Source of the DNA: Edaphochlamys debaryana
Taxonomy: Eukaryota > Chlorophyta > Chlorophyceae > Chlamydomonadales
Assembly (NCBI GenBank): GCA_016858145.1
Contig: JAEHOE010000077.1
Location: 436,501-500,500, forward strand
Direction: 5' to 3'
DNA length: 64,000 bases
Shown here: positions 9,384 to 21,300 of the stretch, in pieces
Position numbering within the stretch: the first letter of the stretch is position 1
How the letters are laid out: every line of letters starts with the position of its first letter
Program-made: the position numbers and the translations under genes
Notes under the pieces: generated by a model
Told to the model about the DNA's origin: nothing
Databases searched by the model: none
Seen by the model: the letters and a program-made list of their open reading frames with translations, nothing else

Positions 9384-11137
9384 GAGGCGCATGCAGCTGG
9401 GCACGGGGAGGCATGCGGGTTGGGGGGGGACAGTAGAAGAGCTACTGGAGTAGGATTGATGCAGACACGTCCTCGACTGGGCACTACCAAGGCTCAACGG
9501 TGTTGCTTTAATGTGTGGGTTGATGCAGGGGTACTCGTTAGCTTCGGGGTTGCTGCTGCGAGGCGGTCATAAGCAGCTGTGTGGTGGGTCTAGTGGGGGG
9601 GCAGGGGGCGTTGTTGGTCCGCAGATGCTTTAGACGTTAGCAGTGCATGGTTGGTTCGGGTTCGGCTACATACAACTTTAGTAGGTATTGGCTTGAGGCA
9701 TGGCTTGAGGCATGGCTTCATGGCATTGCCTTGAAGCGTGGGTAGATGCAGCGTTCTAGCGGGGCACGTTAGGTTTCAGGCTTGCTGCGTGCGCGGCGGT
9801 CCCAGGGTGGTTTGAAGAGGCGGCTGAATGGCACCTACCTGATGGCCCTTTCGCTTAGCGTCCGAACAGTATCTATGTCAGGGTGGCGAGTGGGAGCACC
9901 GAAGCGTAGTCCTGGTGTTCTGGCATCACGCTGGGGAGCCTTGTTGTGTCCGGTGGGGGGCATGGGGCGTTCCTGATTTGCATGCGGAAGCACAGACGGT
10001 AGGATCAACTATACGGCGTGGGCACAAGATTGTGGACAAGCTAAGGCTTAGCCAAGGCTGTAGCTCCCTTTCATGGTAGTGTTCTTGCGTTCGAGGGCGC
10101 CATGCTCGGTGGTTCCGGGGCCTTGCCTTGGTTCCGGGGCCAAGGCTTGCCAACGTTACAGGGCCCACACCGCGGTAAGGCCATCGCCGCCGTGCGCTGT
10201 GGGATGAGTATCGTGTGACTGGGCTTTGTAGCTGTGTAGGGGCCTAGGCCTTCAACTTGAATTGGCGGCCGGGCGACGGGGCGAACTGCAGGGGCATAAG
10301 TAATTGAACATTCACGGCCTCGTCCCTGCTCGGCCTGCACGTCGTAGCGCTGGGCGTGCATAGCCCATGTGGTCCGGTCGCTGGGATGGCTGCTAGGTAT
10401 GGGACGAACGGCCAGATGGAGGGGGCCCGTTGCATGGCAGTGTGAGGATGAGGTGAGGGGCTGCATGGGGTGGGACTCTCGCAGGCGTGTTGCATGGACC
10501 GGTGAGCGTGCGTGCAGGGAGGGCGTGCGCGGAACGCCTGAATGACATCTAAGTGGTTGCTTGAAAGGCGCGCTGCTTGGAGCCGTGAGCGCAGGTGGTG
10601 TGCATGCGTGTAAGGGCCGCACTCATGGCCAACGCCAGACGTAGTGTCCCGCGGCCATGGTGAGAAGGGCAGAGATAGTCTGGCAGAGTTCACCTTACAC
10701 GCACGGGTGACCACTCTGACCAGCCGGTCTCCGTCGCACTCCGACACGCGGCCTGAAGCGCGGCCTAAAGCAGCCTGAGACATACAGCCGTCCTCTCAAC
10801 ATCCTCACAACCCGCCTTGCCTCGCCCCTCACCAAATGCTCTGTGCACGCACAGCGCGACACAACCGCCATCCTACGTCCCTAACTGACCAAACACAGCT
10901 GCGTCCCACCCGAACATCTCAACCGCAGCCGAACCGCACGCACGCCTTAACTCCACCTGCACCTCGCCCGTCTCGCTGTCCCATCGGGAACGCGCACAAC
11001 CTCCTCACAATGCTACGTCTGGCCCAAATCCGGCTAGTCCGCTAGCTCCGTGCGCCCTCTCAACCTCCTCTCCTCTCCATAAGCTCCCGCCATCTCTGCC
11101 CGCACCATACGCCACAAAGTCCACCCCCACTGCCACC
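9384..11137. other. Convergent 3' flanks of MYND gene and membrane-protein gene
   Basis: No coding signal. TTACA at 10695-10699 (TGTAA on the minus strand) is a plausible poly(A) signal for the minus-strand gene ending at 11138. On the plus strand a TGTAA is found at 10609-10613, far from the MYND stop. A diverged direct repeat lies at 9511-9803. Confidence 0.45.
9511..9803 (+). repeat. Diverged direct repeat
   Basis: Two stretches of about 60 bp, near 9511-9570 and 9737-9803, share GTGGGT(T/A)GATGCAG, a CGTTAG block and a TTGCTGCG...GGCGGTC block. Origin unknown. Confidence 0.45.
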
Positions 11138-13169
11138 TCAGCACGTCACGGCCGAAGCAGTGGTCGCCATGGCAGCCGGCATGGCCGCGCGCGCGCACGA
11201 GCCAGCCCCCCGCTTCGTCACCGCCACCACCCGAGCCCCGCCGCCCCCACCGCGCCTGCCTCCCCGCACCACGAACCGCAGCTCCGCCCCGCCCGCGCTA
11301 GCCCCCGCCTGCGTCCCCGCCCCTGCCGCTGCCCCTACCGCCGCCGCTAGCGCCGCCTCCACGCCCGCTACCGCCAGCCCCGCCCCTGACACCGGCCCAT
11401 GGCTCGTCAGGTGCATCGCCGCAACCGGCAGCGCCCGTCCGGCGCCGCCGCCCGACGGCGCCGCCACCACACTCGCCACCGCCGCCGCCGGCCCCTGCAC
11501 CTCCGCCGTCAGCGGGCAGGGCGCCGCGACGGCGGCGGCGGCCGCCGAGGCGCGGCGCAGCCCCGCCAGCTCGTCCCGCGCGGGGCCGTGTGTGCGGCGT
11601 CGCTCGATGCGTGCGCCCATGGCCTGGCCCGCGATGGCGGCGGCGATGGTGAAGAGGATGGCGTACTTGGGCATGATGACGGCCTTGCGGAGCATGGCTA
11701 TGAAGGGGATGGTCTGGGGGGGGAGGAGGAGGTGGGAAGGGGGTGGAGGGAGGGGGGAGGGAGGGGGTCAGCAAGGGGAAGACAAGGGTTGCAGAGGGTT
11801 GATGAAAGGGGAGGGGACCGCACGTGGGCAGCTGCGCTGCATGTGCAAAGAGCCGCAGGGGCGCACCGCGACTGTGGGCCCAAGACGCCAGCCAGAAGGC
11901 TGCCTCCACCGCCACCGTTCGGCCCCCCGGCCCGCCCCCATCCCAAGCCCCCACCCCCGGCCGCTCACCGCGTGCACCGCCACGAACCACTGCGATGAGA
12001 ACTTCTCCGTGTGCTCGCGCCACATGCCTTTGGGGGCATGGGAGGGGCGGAGGGGGAGGCAGGGAAGAGGGAACGAGGGTCAGGAGCTGGGTGGGGCCAC
12101 GCGGTCGCAGGGCAGAACATGCCAACATGCTGGAGCACTCCAGGGCACCCGTTGCGCCGGCGCCGCGCTGCTTTCCCCCCTGGTGCCGTTGCTGGTGCCT
12201 TTCCCAAGCAAACCCTTGGTGCCGCCAAGGCGTCATGGCCTGACGTCACAGCCCCGCCCCAAGCCCCAGACCCCTGACGCGGCCACGCACCGCATGGCAC
12301 GTTGAGCGCCGCCGTCGTGAGCGCCACTGCAAACAATTTTACTGGCAGGATCTGCGGACGCAGCTCGCGGACGGGTTTGGTCGCCGCGAGCGCGGCGCGC
12401 ATCTTGATGATGGGCTCCGGGCAGGCTATCTGCCCCTGCTTGTTGAACACGAAACCCGCCAGCGGCCCCAGCGCGGTCCGGAGGGGGCACTTGCCCCCCG
12501 CTGTCGCCCCTCCCGGCCCAGCGCCGTGGATGTGGTGGGACCCCGCCGCCCCGGAGCCGAGCGGCTCGAGCGGGGCGGGCGCGGGCGCGGGGGCTGAGCT
12601 GGGCGCAGACTCCTGCGGCGGTGGTCGCCGCTGCTGCGCCCGGTGCTGGTGCAGGTGCTGTTTGAACAGGTGGTGCAGATTGAACTGCATACAAGGGTGG
12701 CGAAAGCGAGCAAGTTGTAGCAGCGGTGACGCTCGTATTTGCTCATCACGAGGTCGCTCCGGTACCGAATCATCAGCAGCGGTACCCCCGGACTTACCCA
12801 GTTGCTGCCCCATGACATGGACATTGAAGCCAGTGGTGCGGCTGCGAGTCGCTCGAATGGCGCTGACTGGTGGGCCGGCTGCACGGGCGTGGGTGGTCCC
12901 GGCAGCGAGGCCACCGGGCACCGCGGAGGCTCCGAGGCCGGCTCCGGGCAGGAAGGCGCCTGGGCTGCCGCAAAAAAGCTCTGAGCCACATTAGGCAGCG
13001 GCAGAACGCCGCGAGGGCCGTGGAAGAGCGCGAAGGTGGCAGAGAAAGAGTCGTCCTCGGGCAGCACCGGCTCGCGGCCGCCAGAAGGTGCGATTCCCTG
13101 GCTTAATACATTGTGGAGGAAGGGGCACTTCGCCGTGGCAAACTGCCCCGACGCGGGGCAGAAGGCCAT
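11138..13169 (-). CDS. Conserved membrane protein of unknown function
   Basis: I do not recognise a named family. Four exons in transcription order: 13169-12798, 12684-12291, 12027-11969 and 11713-11138, 466 codons plus stop, all phase-matched with good donors (GTAAGT, GTGCGT, GTGAGC). The N-terminus carries Cys-Pro motifs (FCPASGQFATAKCPFLHN) and FHGPRGVLPLP. Exon 2 has a second set (GGKCPLRTALGPLAG, IACPEP) and a hydrophobic stretch around PVKLFAVALTTAALNVPCG. Exons 3 and 4 give MWREHTEKFSSQWFVAVHA joined to TIPFIAMLRKAVIMPKYAIL and a transmembrane segment (FTIAAAIAGQAMGARIERR). The tryptophan- and charge-rich block looks strongly conserved. The last 150 residues are Ala/Gly-rich and of low complexity. 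It diverges from the GT92 gene across 266 bp. The exon model is solid; the function is open. Confidence 0.8.
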
Positions 13170-13435
13170 TGCTGCGTTTCTGCTGCCTACTGCGTTGTTG
13201 AGCCTCTAGTGTAAATCGTCTATGTAGCCTGTATTGAAGGGGAGACGGTCTATGGCTCTTTGTGGGCAAAGGCGCCGGGTCCATGACGGAGCGTGCTCAA
13301 TGACCGTGCTCGCCCGAATCCACGAAGGGACCAAAACTCGCTCGTAGAGGTTATGAAGCAGGATTATCTTGTTAACACATCCTCCGTGGTCTAGGTAGCA
13401 GGGTGATGGCCGGGCCCGTCGAGTAGCGACCGGGC
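13170..13435. promoter_or_regulatory. Divergent promoter, membrane protein / GT92
   Basis: Only 266 bp separate the two start codons, so both core promoters and 5' UTRs must share it. The stretch is noticeably less GC-rich than its surroundings (for example TTATCTTGTTAACACATC near 13363-13380). No clear TATA box can be assigned. Confidence 0.5.
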
Positions 13436-16400
13436 ATGGCGCTCGTAGAGCTGTTGGTCGCAGCGCTGCTGCTCGTAGCGCTGCATTTCAATGTAGCACA
13501 TGCTCAAGAGCTCGAGGAGCGGGGGTCGGGCCGCATCCTGCAAGCGGCGCCGAAGCATGCGTATGTTGCAGCCTGCTTGCTGGTCAAGAATGAGCACCTG
13601 TACATCAGGGAGTTCATTCAGTACCATCGGTGGATAGGGATCGAGAAGTTCTACGTCTGGGACCACCAGAGCAGGCAAGCGACCGGCGGTGGTTGGGGAG
13701 AGCGCCCACGGGGTTTCATGAGCACACGCACGGGGAGCTGTGACGCAGGGAGAGCAGCACCGCCGCCAGTACTGATGCCCAGGGAAAGCGCATGGATCAG
13801 TAAGGAGCTTAGAGGGCTGCAAAGGAGGCTCTACAGGCCAGCAGCCAACCCGGAGGTGGCTGTGTGGCGCCAAGGCACGGGAGCCAGTATACGTCCGACC
13901 CGCACGCCCCCTACTCGCCCGCAAACGCCCTCCTTTTCCACAACCTCCTGCACCCCTTCCCCCCCCCCCCCGGTAACAACACTTCCCCCTCCCATGCTTC
14001 CTCTCCTCCACCCCAGTCCCCCCATGGCGGACGTGCTGTCGGACCACGTGCTGTCCGGCCTGGTGGAGCTGGTGTACTTCTCGGACTCGTGGCGTGCGGA
14101 TGCCGTACTGTTCCCGTCGATGTACAACACCAGCACGCGCGGCTTCATGAGTCCGCAGGGATGGGCGTACGACAACTGCTTCCGGTGCGGACGTGCTGCC
14201 GCGGGGCAAGGGCGTGGCCTTGGGGCGTGGCGCGCGGGTGGGGGAGGGGCGGCCCTTGCATGGGGGCCCGCGGTGGGCCTGGTGCGGTCCCCCCGCCCCC
14301 GACTGCAGCTGCTTCCCCTTTCCTCCTCCTGTGAGCTCACCCCTGCATCGTCTCCCCAGATCGCCTATTGGCCGCTGGCCCGCTGCCGGCCGCCCCGCCG
14401 CTCCCCTTCCCCTCCCCCCTCCCCCCTCCCCGCAAACCCCCCGCAAACCCCCTCCACATACGCCCCAATCCCCCCCACCTCCCAACCACCCCCATCCTCC
14501 AAAACCCACGCGCAGCATGTTCGGCCACCGCCACACCTTCATGACGCTCATAGACCCGGACGAGTACATCGTGCTCAAGGGGGTGCAGCCGCCGGCGGTG
14601 CCCGACCTGCCGGCCTTCCTCAAGGCAGGGGGGGGAGGAAGGGGCAGAGAGGGAGGGGCAGAGGGGGAGGGGCAGAGGGGGAAAGGGCCAGGAGGGCAAA
14701 GGGCTGAAAGGTTGGGAGAGCCAGGGCGGGAGGGCAGGGCTGAGGTGACAATCGCAAATGCGCTCCGCTCCAGGGTGTCTCCTTACTCGCCCCCCCCCCC
14801 CGCACCCGCACCCGCACCCCACCCAACCCCACCCCACCCAACCCCACCCAACCCCACCCAACCCCACCGCCCGCCCCATCCCCCACCCCCCATACACCCC
14901 CCCCCCCCAGCCCTTTGAGCCCATTGGCGGCCTGCTGGTGCACTGGCAGCTGTTTGGCCCCTCGGGCCACGTGGCTCGTCCCAACGGCTCCACGCTGGAG
15001 GCCTACACGCAGTGCCAGCCGCGGCACGTGCTGCAGGCAAGGGGGGGGGGGGGAGCGGAGGGGGGAAGGGGGAGGAGGAGGAGTACGGGAAGGGTTTGTG
15101 CAGTGCCAGCTGCGGCACGTGCTGCAGGGGGGGCCTGGTACGATGTCCCCGACCCCCTCCTCCCGCGCCGTGCCGGGCCCCAGCCAGCGCCCGGCGCTTT
15201 CCCCCTGTTCCCTGTTGACCGCTGGCACCCCCGCTCAGCTGTACCCCCCCGCCCCGCCTTCCCACACACACGCACGCAGCGCTTCCCTCAGTTTCACTCC
15301 ATTCCCTTGGGCTTCGTCAAGAGCATCACAGCCACTCGGTCGGTGGTTGGGGGGGAAGGGGAAGGAGGAAGGGGGGAGAGGGGAAGGAGAAAGGGGGGAA
15401 CCAAGGGGCACCAAAGCCACACGTTGGGGAAGGGGATGCGGGAAGGGGGACAATGAGGAGGGGAGTGGCAGGGGGTCAAGGGTGGGCCTGGGGAAAGGAG
15501 AAGCGGGCAAGACAGCAAGTGACGGAGGCTCGGGGAGGCTCAGAAGAGGACGATGGCCGGGCCAAGGCTGGGACCCGGGCAGCAGTGCGCAGGGGCACGT
15601 GCTGGGGGGCGACGGTGTCCTCCCTCCTCCTGCGCCCCCCTGACCCCCGCCACCCCTCACCGCCCCTTCCCCTACCCCTCTCCATCCCCAACCACCAGCT
15701 GCTACCAGCGCGGCTGCAACCCGCACGTGTGCGAGCTGCGGCCGGGGTGCAAGTACGTAAACGAGGACATGATGGTGGGTGGCGGGGGGAGTTCGGGAGG
15801 GAAGCAGGCGGGGGGGGGGGTTGCGAGAAGGAGCGGCAGCCAGCGAGCCCGATGCACCGAGGTCAACAGTGGTCGTGGTGTGTTAGCGGGGAGCTCCGAC
15901 GGCCGAGGGTTGAGCGGGGGCGAGCGGGGGGTGGGAGAGGGACCGGGACGGGGACCAGGGACGTGCGGGAGGGGGGGCGCCACAGGGGAAGAGCGCGTGC
16001 GGCACATGTCCCCGTCACACCCATCCCACGCGCCACGCGCCACGCCCCCGCCTGTCGCAACCCCCCCTGCCCCCACTCGGCAGGAGCTGTCGGGGCCGGT
16101 GGTGCGGGCGGTGCACTGGGACCGCATCGCCGTCTTCCATTACGTCACCCGCAGGTGGGGGGACGTGTTTCGGCGTGGGCCCCGGGTGGGGCCGGGGCTT
16201 CACAGCTCTTGGGGTGTCGTGTCTTCCCACCTTGGCCCTCCCACCCCACCTTCCCCCTCCCATCCCAACACTCACCCGTACACGCTCTTCCCGTACCTTT
16301 CTCGCCTCTCCCTTCCTATTACATGTGCCTCTAACCCTCCCCCCTTTCTGGCGCCCTCCCCTCCCCTCCTCCTCCCCCTTCCCCCCCCCCAGTGTGACCG

Positions 16401-17344
16401 ACTACAAGGCCAAAATGGCACGCGGCACGGGCCACTCCCAGTTCCTGGCCATAAACAAGGCCATGGGCAAGACGCACCGGGGCTGGAAGTACTTCCGGAC
16501 GATCAACCGGTGGGGCCTGGGCCTGGGCGTGGGACGTGGGGGGGGGGGAAGCTACGGCTGGAGGGGCAGGAGGCCAGGGAGCTGAGAGCCTGGGGGCCTG
16601 GGGGGGGGGGGGGGTGTAAGGGCTTGGGGGCGCCCTGGGCAGGACTTCCGGATGCTCCGTGGTAAGAACGGCAACCGCCCGCTAACCATCCCCCAACCGC
16701 CGCTCAACCGCCGACCAACCACCAGGACGAGCATAGCCACGTGCACCGAGGGCAAGCAGGCCTGGGAGCGCTGCTGCAAGGGGGGGACCGGGGAGGGGGG
16801 AGCGGGGTCAGCGGCAGCGGCACAGTCCCAGGCGGCTCAGGCATCAGGGGCACAAGGTGCAGCGGCAGGGGCGGGGGCGAGGACGACCGCTGCCGGGGCA
16901 GGGGCAGCAGCGGCGGCGGTGGCGGCATCGGTGGGAGGAGCAGTAGAGGAAGGCGGTGGGCAAAAGGTGGAGGTGGTGGCGGGGACAGAGGGAGGGGAAG
17001 GGGCCCACGCTGGCGCGGTGCAGGAGGCAGGTGCGGGGGCCGCAGAGGCAGGCGCGGGGACAGGGAAAGCGGGGTCGCAAGGCGGGGCCGCGGGGTCGCA
17101 AGGGGATCCGCATGCGGTCGCTCAGGCGGCGGCCGCTATAGCGCACGGCGCCACGGCAGGGCGTCAAGGGGGGACGGCGGGGGCAGAAGGCGGGGGAGGG
17201 CAGCAGCAGCAACAGCAGGCGGCTGCGGGGCAGGGGGTGGAGGGGGAACAGCAGGGGCGGGCGGGCGGGGCAGCGGCCGCACAGGCGGTGGGGGCGGAAC
17301 ATGGGGACTCACATATCTCGAGGAAGCAGGTTACGCTGGAGTGA
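13436..17344 (+). CDS. GT92 (DUF23) glycosyltransferase, secretory
   Basis: GT92 enzymes are Golgi glycosyltransferases, best known as beta-galactosyltransferases. Nine exons: 13436-13674, 14017-14184, 14516-14624, 14911-15036, 15292-15338, 15699-15774, 16084-16154, 16393-16509 and 16726-17344, 523 codons plus stop. A signal peptide or anchor (MALVELLVAALLLVALHF) leads to ACLLVKNEHLYIREFIQYHR and VWDHQS, then HTFMTLIDPDEYIVL, where DPDE is the metal/nucleotide-binding DxD-type motif. IGGLLVHWQLFGPSGH, GFVKSITATR, KYVNEDM, HYVTRS and KMARGTG follow in family order. The last 200 residues are an Ala/Gly/Gln-rich tail not expected for GT92. Introns 1, 3 and 4 need GC donors (GCAAGC, GCAGGG, GCAAGG), each phase-matched. 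A TGTAA lies 55 bp after the stop. Confidence 0.9.
15010..15130 (+). repeat. Exon 4 end duplicated in GT92 intron 4
   Basis: Exon 4's last bases (CAGTGCCAGCCGCGGCACGT onward, 15010-15036) recur at 15101-15127 with one change, a 91-bp shift. The copied splice context reads CTGCAGGGGG instead of the functional CTGCAGGCAAGG. Confidence 0.85.
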
Positions 17345-17398
17345 CCGCGCTCTCGATCGGAAGAATGAGCTGGTGCGGCTTTTGATCCAGTCATCTGG

Positions 17399-17403
17399 TG
17401 TAA
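17399..17403 (+). terminator. Candidate TGTAA poly(A) signal for GT92
   Basis: TGTAA, the standard Chlamydomonas polyadenylation motif, 55 bp past the GT92 stop codon. Confidence 0.5.
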
Positions 17404-17464
17404 GAACGACAATAGTGTCGGAGAGAGCGAGGCCTCGTGCCCTGAGTCGAGTGATCCCCATGAG

Positions 17465-17500
17465 CGTAAAGGGCTGCTCGTGCAAGCCAGGGATAACCAT
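17465..17500 (+). repeat. Dispersed element, short copy (GT92 3' flank)
   Basis: GTAAAGGGCTGCTCGTGCAA then GCCAGGGATAACC, matching the element head with a few changes. Confidence 0.6.
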
Positions 17501-18380
17501 AGGTCAATAGGTGCATGTGCTAGCTGCTAGGCGTGAAGAAGCCTAGAGGCGCCACAGGTGTAGGGCGGGCGTCGCTTTGAAAGACCCTGCCCCGAATCTC
17601 ATGGTCCCAAAGGAGCGCAGCGCAAGCGATACACCCCGGTTGTGAAGGGTCGCATGCCTGGTCGGTGGGGACTGGAGGGGCGGGCGCTGTCTTGTGGGGT
17701 CGCGGGCGGGAACTCCGGGAAGCGGGGTTCTGTGGTCGCAGGGGCCATGCGGGGAGGGGGGGGGGGCGGTGTGAAGGGAGACCGGGGCGCCCGGGTTGCC
17801 AGGAACCGTCGCATCCTTTGCATGGTGAAGCTGCAAGGGCCAGCGCAGGAAGGGGCAACTGCGTGTGGCTTGCGGTCTGTGGGCAATGGGGGGGAGCGGG
17901 GGGGAGCGGGGGGGAGCGGGGGGGGGGGGCGGGTGGTAGACAGCGTGGCAGTGGAGAGGCAACTGCATCGTCTGCGTGTGGCACTGTGGCTTGCAGTCTG
18001 TGGGCGGGGGCGAAAGGGGTGAGGTTGAAGGAGAAACGGGGACGCGGTTAGGGGGGAGAGGGGAGGTAGGGGGGAGGGGGGAGGGGGGAGGCACGCGGGT
18101 GGAGGGGCGCGGGGCAGGCGGCGGTGGAGCTGAAGGGGCGCGGGGGTTCGCAGGGTTGCGAGCGCGTGCCGGGATTGCATGCATGGAGTTCCCCGCGGTG
18201 TCGTGGCAGAAGACGTTTAACGCCTGCATGCCGCAGGTGGTATAGCTTGTTCAAACACACTTGGTCTGAATAGACCACACAGCGCGCGGCTGCCGAGAGC
18301 CAGCGCGTGTTCCCATCGCGTGCAAGCTAATCGCGCTGAGTCGCTGAGCGCCGGTCGTCCGCGCGCTTGCGAGGTGCAAC

Positions 18381-21300
18381 ATGGCCACCATCCTGAAGGC
18401 TCAGGGCCTGCGCGCCTCTCTGCCCACGCGTCGCGCTGCGCCGGTGCCTGGCGCGCTCCCGCGCTGCGTGCCGGTGCCCGCCCTGCGCAGCCCGGCCCTC
18501 AGCATGGCTCCGCTGCCGCTCCACAGCCGTGTGGCGCAGAAGACGACCACGCTGGGCCGGCGCTCGCTGAGCGTCAAGGCTCAGGCGGCATCGGCCCCCG
18601 CTCCCGCGGCCAAGCCTGCCTTCAAGTGGGGCGCCAACATGAAGGACCTGGCGATCTGCGTCGGCATTTCCGTCGCGCTGTGGTTCGTCCCGCCCCCCGC
18701 GGGCGTGACTGCCAAGGCGTGGCACCTGCTGGCGGTCTTCATCGGTGGGCATGCGGGCATCGCTCCGGAAGCAACATGCGTTGACCAAAGCCGCTCCAGC
18801 TCCAGGCTAGCGCGATAGAGTGGCCACCCATTGACCCACCTGCTCCCGCACGCTTCGCAGGCACCATCGTGGGCATCATCACGACTCCGCTGCCCCTGGG
18901 CGCGGTCGCCATCCTGGGCCTGGGCGCTGCCATGATTACGAAGGTGCTGACCTTCGCCGAGGCCTTCAGCGCTTTCGCCTCTGAGATCCCGTGAGCTAGG
19001 GTCGGGGAAGCAGTTAAGAAAGTCGCGGAAAGGCCACGCGCTTTTCCGCGACAGGATCCGCTCGCTTGCACGCTCAGAAAGCGGAGCGCACGCGGCAGCA
19101 GCAAGCGGCGAGCGCGCTTCCTCCAACACACACCTGGGGCCGAGCGATGCCAGCGCTGCAGCCCGCCATCCTACCTCGACTTCTCACCTCCCGCGCTGTG
19201 CTATCCCCTCCTTCTTCTCGCAGCTGGCTCATCGCAATCGCCTACTTCCTGGCTGGCGGCTTCATTAAGTCGGGCCTGGGCAACCGCATTGCCTACGCCA
19301 TCGTGGGCGCGCTGGGCAAGACCACCCTGGGTCTGACCTACGCGCTGGTGTTCGCTGAGGCGCTGCTGTCCCCCGCCATCCCCTCGGTGGCCGCTCGCGC
19401 TGGTGCGTGCAGCAGCAGCTGACAACCGGGCCGGTCTGTGAAACATTTGGAGACGGGTTCATTACCCCGGTTCCCGCACACGGTTTACGCGAGTCACTCG
19501 CTCGCTCGCGCTGCCCTGACACCCATGACCCGCCTCGCTCTCGGGCTGCCCCCACAGGTGGCATCTTCTTCCCCCTGGCCAAGGCGCTGTGCCTGGCCTG
19601 CGGCTCCGACCCCGAGAAGGGCACTGAGAAGAAGATGGGCGCCTACGTGATGAAGACCTGCTTCCAGGTGGGGTGGGGTGGGGCGGGCGGTGGGGGTGGG
19701 GGGCCAGGAGGGAAGCGGCCGGGGCTGAGGGTCTGCGCGTGACCCGACGTCTGTCGAGGGGTGTGTGACGGGGCAGGAGGATGGCCTGCTCAGGTTTGAC
19801 GGACCCAGACGGACCTCTCTGTTCCTCGTGGGAGGGTTGTTGCCGTTCTTGGGTTGGCGAGTAGGATGTGGAAGTGGGAGGACGGTACGTCGCAGGCCAC
19901 AACTGAGCGTCTTGCCCCTCCACACGACCCGCTCAGACCACCACGGTCTCGTCGGCCATGTTCATCACCGCTATGGCCGCCAACCCCCTGGCCGTGAACC
20001 TGGCCGCGGCCGCCGGCATCAACATCTCGTGGGGCACCTGGGCCCTGGCCGGCCTGGTCCCCGGAGTCATCTGCCTCATCATGGTGCCGCTCATCCTCTA
20101 CGTGCTCTACCCGCCAGAGGTGGGGAGGGGGGCTGGGTTGTGGGGGTGGGGTGGGGGGGAAGAACGTGTGCGGTGCTCTGCCCACTAGAGTTGAGGGTGT
20201 GGGGCTAGGGGTGTGGGATTGGGGAGGGGCTGTGGTGCTGTGGGGGCCGGTTTCGGGGGTGGGGATGCGGGGGCAGGGGCGCGTGAGCGTGTGCGCATGC
20301 CGTGGGGATGCTCTCCCACCCCCGGCCGCTGTGGGCTCCCGCCTGATCCGCCTCGCGCGCTCATGCCTTGCTCCCCCTCCCTCCCTCCCTCCCTCCACAG
20401 GTCAAGGACACCCCCGACGCCCCGGCCGCCGCCGCCCGCGAGCTGGAGAAGCTGGGCCCCATGTCGACCAACGAGAAGATCACGGCCGGTGGGTGCATCC
20501 GTGTGTGTGGGGTGGGGGGTTTGGGTAGGGGGAGAGGTTTTCGGGTTGGGGAGGGGGGGAGGGGGTCGGTGGGGAGGGCTGGGATCAGGGGAGGTTGAAG
20601 GAAGGAAGGCACCGGGGAGGATCAGAAGGGCGTTGGATTGAGGTGGACGAAGGCGCGTGGGGTTGTGGAGGCGGAGGAGCCGTGGCTGAGTGGTGCGGGA
20701 AGCGCAGCGCGGGAGGAAGCGCAGCAGGGGCGCTGCTCTTCCTGCAGCTGACTGAGGCGGCGTGTGCGTCTTGACAGCCCCAGGTCTCAACCACTCCCCT
20801 CCACACCCCGCCCCCCTGCCCCGCAGGCGCCTTCGCCGTCACCGTGGCGCTGTGGATCTTCGGCGGCTCCATTGGCATCAACGCCGTGGCGGCCGCCATC
20901 GTGGGCCTGTTCATCCTGCTGGTCACCAACGTGACCACCTGGAAGGAGTGCCTCAACAACAACGCGGCCTGGGACACGCTCACCTGGTTCGCGGCGCTCA
21001 TCGCCATGGCCGCCGCGCTCAACAAGTTCGGCTTCATCCCGTGGCTCTCCAACTCCGTGGTGCAGGTGCGGCACTCTTGGACTGGGTGCGGTACGGCGCT
21101 AGTAAAGCGGAGGACACGATCGGAGGCCTTTCGAGAGCGGTGCCGCAACCCCCACCACCACAATGTTGTTTCCATGGTCTGCCTCCCCACCTCTGCCCCC
21201 CACCTCGCTTCCTCCCCCCCTGTCAGGTCGTGGGCGGCCTGGGCCTGGGCTGGCAGCCGGCGTTCGGCATCGTAGTGGCGCTCTACTTCTACTCCCACTA

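Larger units (their letters stand above)
17345..18380. other. GT92 3' flank and OMT promoter region
   Basis: No gene seen. It contains a short copy of the dispersed element (17465-17500), a G-rich tract with GGGGGGAGC units at 17886-17930, and a diverged tandem duplication: GCAACTGC...GGTCTGTGGGC at 17854-17890 and 17959-18010. The OMT promoter should lie within the last few hundred bases, where GC content drops near 18230-18290. Confidence 0.5.

Noticed and set aside
14805..14880. Telomere-like CCCCACCCAA repeats
   Set aside because: They lie within a GT92 intron as a C-rich acceptor tract; the unit does not match the algal telomere TTTTAGGG and there is no long array.
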